This document shows positions 59,908 to 64,000 of a DNA stretch of 64,000 bases, piece after piece. Positions within the stretch are counted from its first letter, which is position 1; every line of letters starts with the position of its first letter. The stretch lies in assembly GCA_947624195.1 (NCBI GenBank), contig CANQJH010000005.1, positions 1 through 64,000 of the forward strand. Direction: 5' to 3'. The notes beneath the pieces were generated by a model. That model had not been told where the DNA came from. It made no database searches and worked only from the letters and a program-made list of their open reading frames with translations. The position numbers and the translations under genes were made by a program. This DNA is from an uncultured Clostridia bacterium. GTDB lineage: Bacteria > Bacillota > Clostridia > TANB77 > CAG-508.

Positions 59908-61475
59908 TGGCCTATTAAGACATAGTCGCTGTTGTAATATCCTTTTCCACCTTGGAAGCCGGTGGCAGTTTCATTTGATATGAGTATCCAGTCATACTGA
60001 CCATTATCATTAACTCCATAGTAAGAATAATTACCATCTTTTATTACCTCATATCCTGCATCTCCTATATGATTTTTCATTAAATCGTACCTTGCTTTTG
60101 TTAATTCTTGTCTTATTGGATTTAAAGTTTTATCATATTTTGATGTACTACTATCATAATTTTTATTCCATAAGTTTGCTAGATCTTTATATGTCGTTTT
60201 TTCTTCATTTCCTACTTCATATTTATTCCAATATTTTTCATATTCATCTTTCAATGTACCGTCTGATTTAAATACATCTTTTGCCTGTCCATTTAAATTT
60301 GATGTTCCATTATCATAGTAGGCAGCTACGTATTCCCATGCTCCTCCGCACATATCATATATGCCTGTTATATTTCCTGTGGTACTTTGGCTTACATTTG
60401 CTACGTAATTTTGTCCTCCTGCCCATTCGTGATATATATTACTAGCTGCATTATCTTCATGCTTATTGTTTATAGTTGGTACTACTCCGTATTGTGATGC
60501 TGCTAAGTATGCTACTGCTCCCCATTCTGTGTTCTTCATTAAATGGCTATCTGTTTTTCCTTGACTTAGTCCATATATGTTGTCTGCTCTATTCATATTC
60601 AAGCAGTTCATAAACACGTTTCCTACATTTATGTATCTCCATGTCTCTGCATTTGGTAGTACTTTTACTGTTTTTGTTGTTACATTATTATTGGCAGTCG
60701 TATTTTCATTTGTTTCATTCATACTTGCTTCAAACTTTGCTACCCATATTCCAGTTAAGTTATTTCCTCCAAAACTAAATGCTGGATGTACTACCTTTGG
60801 GGTTGGTTGTCCTTCATTTGCTTCACTTAAATCATAACTATATCCGTATCTATTTCCTTCAAAGTCTGTACTTCCTGTCCCTTGTATAAAGCTTACATCA
60901 AATATTTTTTGGGTTGTTCCCTCTGTTCCATTTGAGTCTGTATGATATTTTGTTATACTATATGCAAACCTTGGTATCCATACAAACATACTTCCTAACT
61001 CATCTTCTTCTACTTCTGTTGTTCCGTCGTCTGTATATCCACCTTCTTCATCTGGTTTCCCTTTGGCACTTGCCTTGTATGTTCCATCACTTAACATTAC
61101 ATTTGCCCATGCCAAATTTGAAGCAGTCTTATATTCATACCATTCGTCGTCATATTCATTTGTTATTACCCACTTTTGCTTAACATTGTCATACTTTATA
61201 GGTATCATTCCATTTGATAGCTTTGGTCTATTTACTCCTTTTAAGTTATTTACTTCTCTATTTACATCATTCATATCTTTTTCTAATTCTTTTAGTGCAT
61301 CTTCTTCCTTTTGTGCTGATTCTTCATAACTTTCTACTGCACTTTTTGCCATCTTAAATAGTCCATTATCTCCTAATGCCATGTTAAGTGTTATCCCTGC
61401 TAAAATTAACATTATTACTATGGTTACTACCAACGCAACTAGCGTTATTCCTTTTGGTTCTACTTTTCTTTTCAT
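59778..61475 (-). CDS. DGR target protein: pilin-like leader plus diversified C-type lectin (FGE-sulfatase) domain
   Basis: 565 aa from the ATG at 61475 (AAGAGG 7 nt upstream; an ATG six codons earlier lacks a site). MKRKVEPKG then ITLVALVVTIVIMLILAGIT is a class III prepilin leader, cut after Gly9. A helical stalk (about 40-75), a linker, and a large C-terminal domain follow. The end has the formylglycine-enzyme-type C-lectin motifs GNITGIYDMCGGAWEY, FVVRGGSWDNG and GFRPVLAV. Its last ~42 residues are VR1, so the ligand face is what the RT rewrites. Likely a displayed adhesin or receptor-binding protein. Confidence 0.93.
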   Translation of the reverse strand: MKRKVEPKGITLVALVVTIVIMLILAGITLNMALGDNGLFKMAKSAVESYEESAQKEEDALKELEKDMNDVNREVNNLKGVNRPKLSNGMIPIKYDNVKQKWVITNEYDDEWYEYKTASNLAWANVMLSDGTYKASAKGKPDEEGGYTDDGTTEVEEDELGSMFVWIPRFAYSITKYHTDSNGTEGTTQKIFDVSFIQGTGSTDFEGNRYGYSYDLSEANEGQPTPKVVHPAFSFGGNNLTGIWVAKFEASMNETNENTTANNNVTTKTVKVLPNAETWRYINVGNVFMNCLNMNRADNIYGLSQGKTDSHLMKNTEWGAVAYLAASQYGVVPTINNKHEDNAASNIYHEWAGGQNYVANVSQSTTGNITGIYDMCGGAWEYVAAYYDNGTSNLNGQAKDVFKSDGTLKDEYEKYWNKYEVGNEEKTTYKDLANLWNKNYDSSTSKYDKTLNPIRQELTKARYDLMKNHIGDAGYEVIKDGNYSYYGVNDNGQYDWILISNETATGFQGGKGYYNSDYVLIGHCAQPFVVRGGSWDNGASAGVFAWCGYDGGAYYYRGFRPVLAV

Positions 61476-61690
61476 TTTTTTACCTCTTTTCATTCTCTTG
61501 TTTTCTTTACCTCCCTCTTTTGCTTATTTTTTCAGCTACTTCATTTGTTCTAATTTCAACTTTTACTTCCTTCGTTTTTTTACTTCTTGCATTCTCACTT
61601 TTCCTCCTATGTATAATTATTTTTACAAAACCTTTGCATTGTAATGTGTAATCTAGATGTTTACATAACCTCCTAAAATCTTTATAATTA

Positions 61691-61736
61691 ACGCACAAAA
61701 AAGCCATGTATTTTAGATTCCACTAAAACACATAGC
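61691..61736 (-). terminator. Duplicated terminator upstream of the DGR target
   Basis: GCCATGTATTTTAG (61703-61716) pairs, with two G-U pairs, with CTAAAACACATAGC (61723-61736). On the minus strand it ends in six T. The 46 bp 61691-61736 repeat at 63145-63190 with one mismatch. The gene it once terminated is missing here. Confidence 0.75.
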
Positions 61737-61779
61737 TTTATTTTCTATGTTTTCATTTATTTCTCTTATTTTTAAACTA

Positions 61780-61813
<34 letters not shown>

Positions 61814-62044
61814 CCCGCAAGGGTTTCAAGCTTTTTCATTTTGCTGTTTACTCCTTTTTCTTATGTTTTTACTTTTACATTTTTGAGCATTAAAGTTTAA
61901 TTACTTTTGTACAGTCTTATTTTATCATTAGCAATATTTTACTATATTAAGTTTTATGTTGTCAATAGTTTTTATATATATTTTTTTACTTACTTTTTCA
62001 CCTGACGTTTCTGTAAAAATTTTCAAAATTTTTTATATCATTAT

Positions 62045-62073
62045 TGATTTAAGAACTTATGTTTGATATAATA
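62045..62073 (+). promoter_or_regulatory. Promoter of the MazF-like gene
   Basis: TTGATT (62045-62050), 17-bp spacer, TATAAT (62068-62073). The start would be near 62080, with AGGAGG before the ATG at 62113. Confidence 0.8.
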
Positions 62074-62112
62074 TTTGTTAAATTAATGTAATATTTAATA
62101 GGAGGATATGCT

Positions 62113-62808
62113 ATGGATGAAAATGAAATTGAACTAAAAAATAATAGTATTATTCATAAAAATAAGTCACTAACTAGATTAGATTTATCCTTTCTTAAAC
62201 ATATAGAATTAAGTGAATATAAAAAAAGTAATTTATTAGCCTATTGGATTCATGATTATGCTGTTTATCATGACGAAGAAAAATATTTTGATACTACAAA
62301 AATTAGAACGTTTAAACGTGGAGATATTGTAAAAGCAAATCTTGGATTTAATATTGGTAGCGAACTTGGTGGATTACATTATTGTATCGTTTTAGATAAA
62401 TATGATAATCCTAAAAATGCTTCTTTAAATGTGATACCCTTAACATCTAAAAAGGCAAATAAAACATATTTAAATTCTTCTGTTAATTTAGGAAAAGAAA
62501 TTTATAATATTCTTAATTGCAATCTTGCAAAAGAAAATGATAAATTGAATAATTTATTAAAAGAATTAGAAAAACTTAATGATATCCCTGAAAATGTTCA
62601 AAATGTAATTAAAATTGAGCAAAAATATATAGATAAAATGAATAAAGAAATAAGTAAGATGAAACAAGATAGTATTGCTTTGATAAATCAAATAACTACT
62701 ATTAGTAAACAAAGATTATTTGATGATATTATTTTAAGAAAAGTTCATTTATCAAGTAATAGTCTTGATTTAATAGATACTTATATTGTAAAATATTTCA
62801 CAAAATAA
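62113..62808 (+). CDS. MazF/PemK-like protein with a coiled-coil insertion
   Basis: 231 aa. An N-terminal ~65-residue helical extension precedes a MazF-like start (KRGDIVKANLGFNIGSELGG, then HYCIVLDKYDNPKNASLNVI and IPLTSKK). Then comes an insertion of about 65 residues of Lys/Asn/Glu coiled coil, and a final MazF-like segment (TTISKQRLFDD, LRKVHLSSNSLDLI). The catalytic-loop residues seem kept. It resembles the type II toxin family but is twice the length of EndoA; no antitoxin gene is adjacent. It could be an RNase of a DGR-neighbouring defence or stress module. Confidence 0.75.
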   Translation: MDENEIELKNNSIIHKNKSLTRLDLSFLKHIELSEYKKSNLLAYWIHDYAVYHDEEKYFDTTKIRTFKRGDIVKANLGFNIGSELGGLHYCIVLDKYDNPKNASLNVIPLTSKKANKTYLNSSVNLGKEIYNILNCNLAKENDKLNNLLKELEKLNDIPENVQNVIKIEQKYIDKMNKEISKMKQDSIALINQITTISKQRLFDDIILRKVHLSSNSLDLIDTYIVKYFTK

Positions 62809-62814
62809 AAAATA

Positions 62815-62837
62815 GGAGAGTTGCTTCTAAACTCTCC
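62815..62837 (+). terminator. Hairpin after the MazF-like gene
   Basis: GGAGAGTT (62815-62822) pairs with AACTCTCC (62830-62837), 7-nt loop, 7 nt past the stop. There is no clear T-run, so partial termination at most. Confidence 0.5.
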
Positions 62838-62993
62838 AAAGTCTTATGACGCCCGTATATTACAAAGTAATATAGGGAAAATTTGAACAATTTTTCAATT
62901 GCTCCTACTATATATATTATACACTTTTTTGAAAAAAATGCAAGTTTTTTTGATATATTTCTGCTTTTGTAGTATTTCCGTGTTTATTATATA

Positions 62994-63145
62994 GAGGCTA
63001 CACCGCGAGAACTGGACGGAACGCATGACCGCCGTCTGTAATGCCAGAGTAACCAAACCATGCAAAGACACCCGAACCATGCACACCGCCCCAAAGGCCC
63101 CGCGTAGAACGAAAGGTCGAGCACAATGGTCCATTAAGACATAGA
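62994..63145 (-). pseudogene. Remnant of a second DGR target gene with VR2
   Basis: 62994-63126 matches the VR/TR at most invariant positions (the final FRPVLAV is identical), followed by CATTGTGCTC-type codons (HCARPFVLRG) as in the intact target. One base is missing near 63107, shifting the frame within GG-x-W, and upstream of ATTAAGACATAG the gene stops abruptly at the duplicated terminator. So the gene body is deleted, leaving only the leader and the VR. Several differences from the TR are not at adenines, showing decay or an older template. Confidence 0.88.
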
Positions 63146-63190
63146 CGCACAAAAAAGCCATGTATTTTAGATTCTACTAAAACACATAGC
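63145..63190 (-). terminator. Terminator of the Rpn-like gene (second copy)
   Basis: GCCATGTATTTTAG (63157-63170) pairs with CTAAAACACATAGC (63177-63190); T-run on the minus strand. It follows the Rpn gene stop (63206) by 16 nt, which is probably the native position of this sequence. Confidence 0.75.
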
Positions 63191-63205
63191 AATTAGCTTT
63201 CTACA

Positions 63206-64000
63206 TTACACAGCTTGACTTTGCATTTCTTTTTTTATCTTTGCTAGTTCTTGCTCATTTGCATTTGTATACTCTTTTATTAAATCGTCTTTTACTCTGC
63301 CCTTTATCATTTTTCTTATAATTTTTAGTCTTTCTTCTATCTTTCCAGACTTTTTACCATCAACTAGTCCAGCTTTCCTTCCTCTGGCTATTCCATCAGC
63401 TAAGCCAGCTTTCCTGCCTACGCTTTTGCCTTCCTCAAACCAACTGTCTCTTTCTCTTATTAATACTTCATCAATGTGCATCATTTCTGTTCCCTCCTCC
63501 TCTAATTTTTTTAGAACTTCTTTCAGTTCTTTTCTATTTATTTTTAAATCTCTTGAAAACACCGCTATTACATACCTTTTTATCTCTTCTTTGGTCTCTT
63601 TCCCTATTTCTTTTTTCAGTATTTTCCTTATTGTCTCTTTAAGTTCTTGTATGCTTTGTACTCTCTCTAACAGTATTATTTTGGACAATACTGTGTCTGC
63701 TTCTAGTAATTCTTCTTCTTCAAATTCGTTTGTATCTACTAGTTCATAGTCTATTAGACTTTGGTTTAAGTATTCCTTTAGCTCTCGTTGTTCTTTTTCT
63801 ATCGCTTCTTCTTCTTCTTTCCATTTCTTTTGTCCTGTATATAGTACTATCCCTATTACTACTGGTTGTTTATATCCTTTTGCATTTATTTGCTTCTCAT
63901 CTAATGCTTGCCTGATTACTAAAGACTTATACTCACACATCCTTATTCTCATCCTTGGATCTATTGCTCTTTGATGTTCTATTATTATATATATTTCTCC
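63206..64000 (-). CDS. Rpn family PD-(D/E)XK recombination-promoting nuclease, partial
   Basis: Cut by the right edge; 265 codons are visible, beginning in the nuclease core with IYIIIEHQRAIDPRMRIR (the Glu and Gln of the E-x-Q motif), then PVVIGIVLYTG and the conserved late region to a tail with repeated RKAGLVDGK-type Gly/Lys units like those in the gene at 4257. It should be an active DNA endonuclease or transposase-like protein if its N-terminus is whole. Co-directional with the DGR target remnant, from which a terminator separates it. Confidence 0.85.
   Translation of the reverse strand, partial: GEIYIIIEHQRAIDPRMRIRMCEYKSLVIRQALDEKQINAKGYKQPVVIGIVLYTGQKKWKEEEEAIEKEQRELKEYLNQSLIDYELVDTNEFEEEELLEADTVLSKIILLERVQSIQELKETIRKILKKEIGKETKEEIKRYVIAVFSRDLKINRKELKEVLKKLEEEGTEMMHIDEVLIRERDSWFEEGKSVGRKAGLADGIARGRKAGLVDGKKSGKIEERLKIIRKMIKGRVKDDLIKEYTNANEQELAKIKKEMQSQAV

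Noticed and set aside
61507-61707. 66-codon minus-strand reading frame upstream of the DGR target
   Set aside because: Its start lies within a duplicated terminator hairpin, with no proper ribosome site, and composition is low-complexity. It is more likely leader DNA.

Overview
The window is a low-GC bacterial chromosome segment, judged by eye at roughly 30% GC. Strong AGGAGG-type ribosome binding sites, frequent TTG/GTG starts, a ctsR-mcsA-mcsB-clpC operon, a SpoVB/MurJ-type flippase, sortase-type surface proteins, HU, and minD/minE next to rodA all point to an uncultured Bacillota of the class Clostridia, possibly from a gut. That placement is inference from gene content; no 16S rRNA gene is present.

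Layout. 1-4 kb: folD-priA-def-fmt on the minus strand, behind a 24-bp tandem repeat. 4-9.2 kb: accessory genes, namely an Rpn-family protein that lost its catalytic core, a dispersed palindromic repeat, a sortase-anchored von Willebrand A protein, and a decayed Rieske/FAD oxidoreductase. 9.2-11.4 kb: a DUF4364-like regulator, scpB and a ROK kinase. 11.5-20.7 kb: a complete type IV pilus operon on the minus strand, read PilM-PilN fusion, PilO, PilP-like, small pilin, prepilin peptidase, two minor prepilins, PilB, PilT, PilC. 20.9-27.7 kb: a TPR protein, an M14 peptidase, and two near-identical copies of a two-gene HTH cassette flanking a membrane-anchored nuclease. 27.8-38.6 kb: tRNA-Leu(UAA), HU, SpoVB-like flippase, an orphan VirD4-like ATPase convergent with a replication-relaxation-like protein, an S1 protein and two pseudouridine synthases. 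38.8-57 kb: housekeeping (GltD-like, UDG, PgeF, HD-GYP, MazF/EndoA, Dus, RodA, MinE, MinD, SSB, split TauE/SafE pair) ending in the stress operon ctsR-mcsA-mcsB-clpC with a readable promoter and CtsR operator.

The main discovery is at 57.3-63.2 kb: a complete diversity-generating retroelement (DGR). On the plus strand lie a MutS-domain-I-like accessory gene, an Avd-like four-helix protein and a reverse transcriptase. On the minus strand lie a 138-bp template repeat (TR), a structured flank, and a target gene whose 3' end is a matching 138-bp variable repeat (VR). I count 17 TR/VR differences, all at adenines of the TR on the coding strand. The target has a class III (type IV pilin-like) leader nearly identical to the small pilin at 17.5 kb, and a C-terminal formylglycine-generating-enzyme/C-type-lectin fold. 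The simplest reading is an adhesin routed through the prepilin peptidase and pilus machinery and diversified by mutagenic retrohoming. A second, broken VR at 63.0 kb marks an earlier target copy.

Smaller themes are a family of palindromic elements associated with terminators (4.2, 5.2, 7.0, 32.8 and 51.8 kb), an unrelated 120-bp element with a perfect 21-bp inverted repeat (45.2 kb), and a hairpin placed exactly between the Shine-Dalgarno sequence and start codon of fmt.
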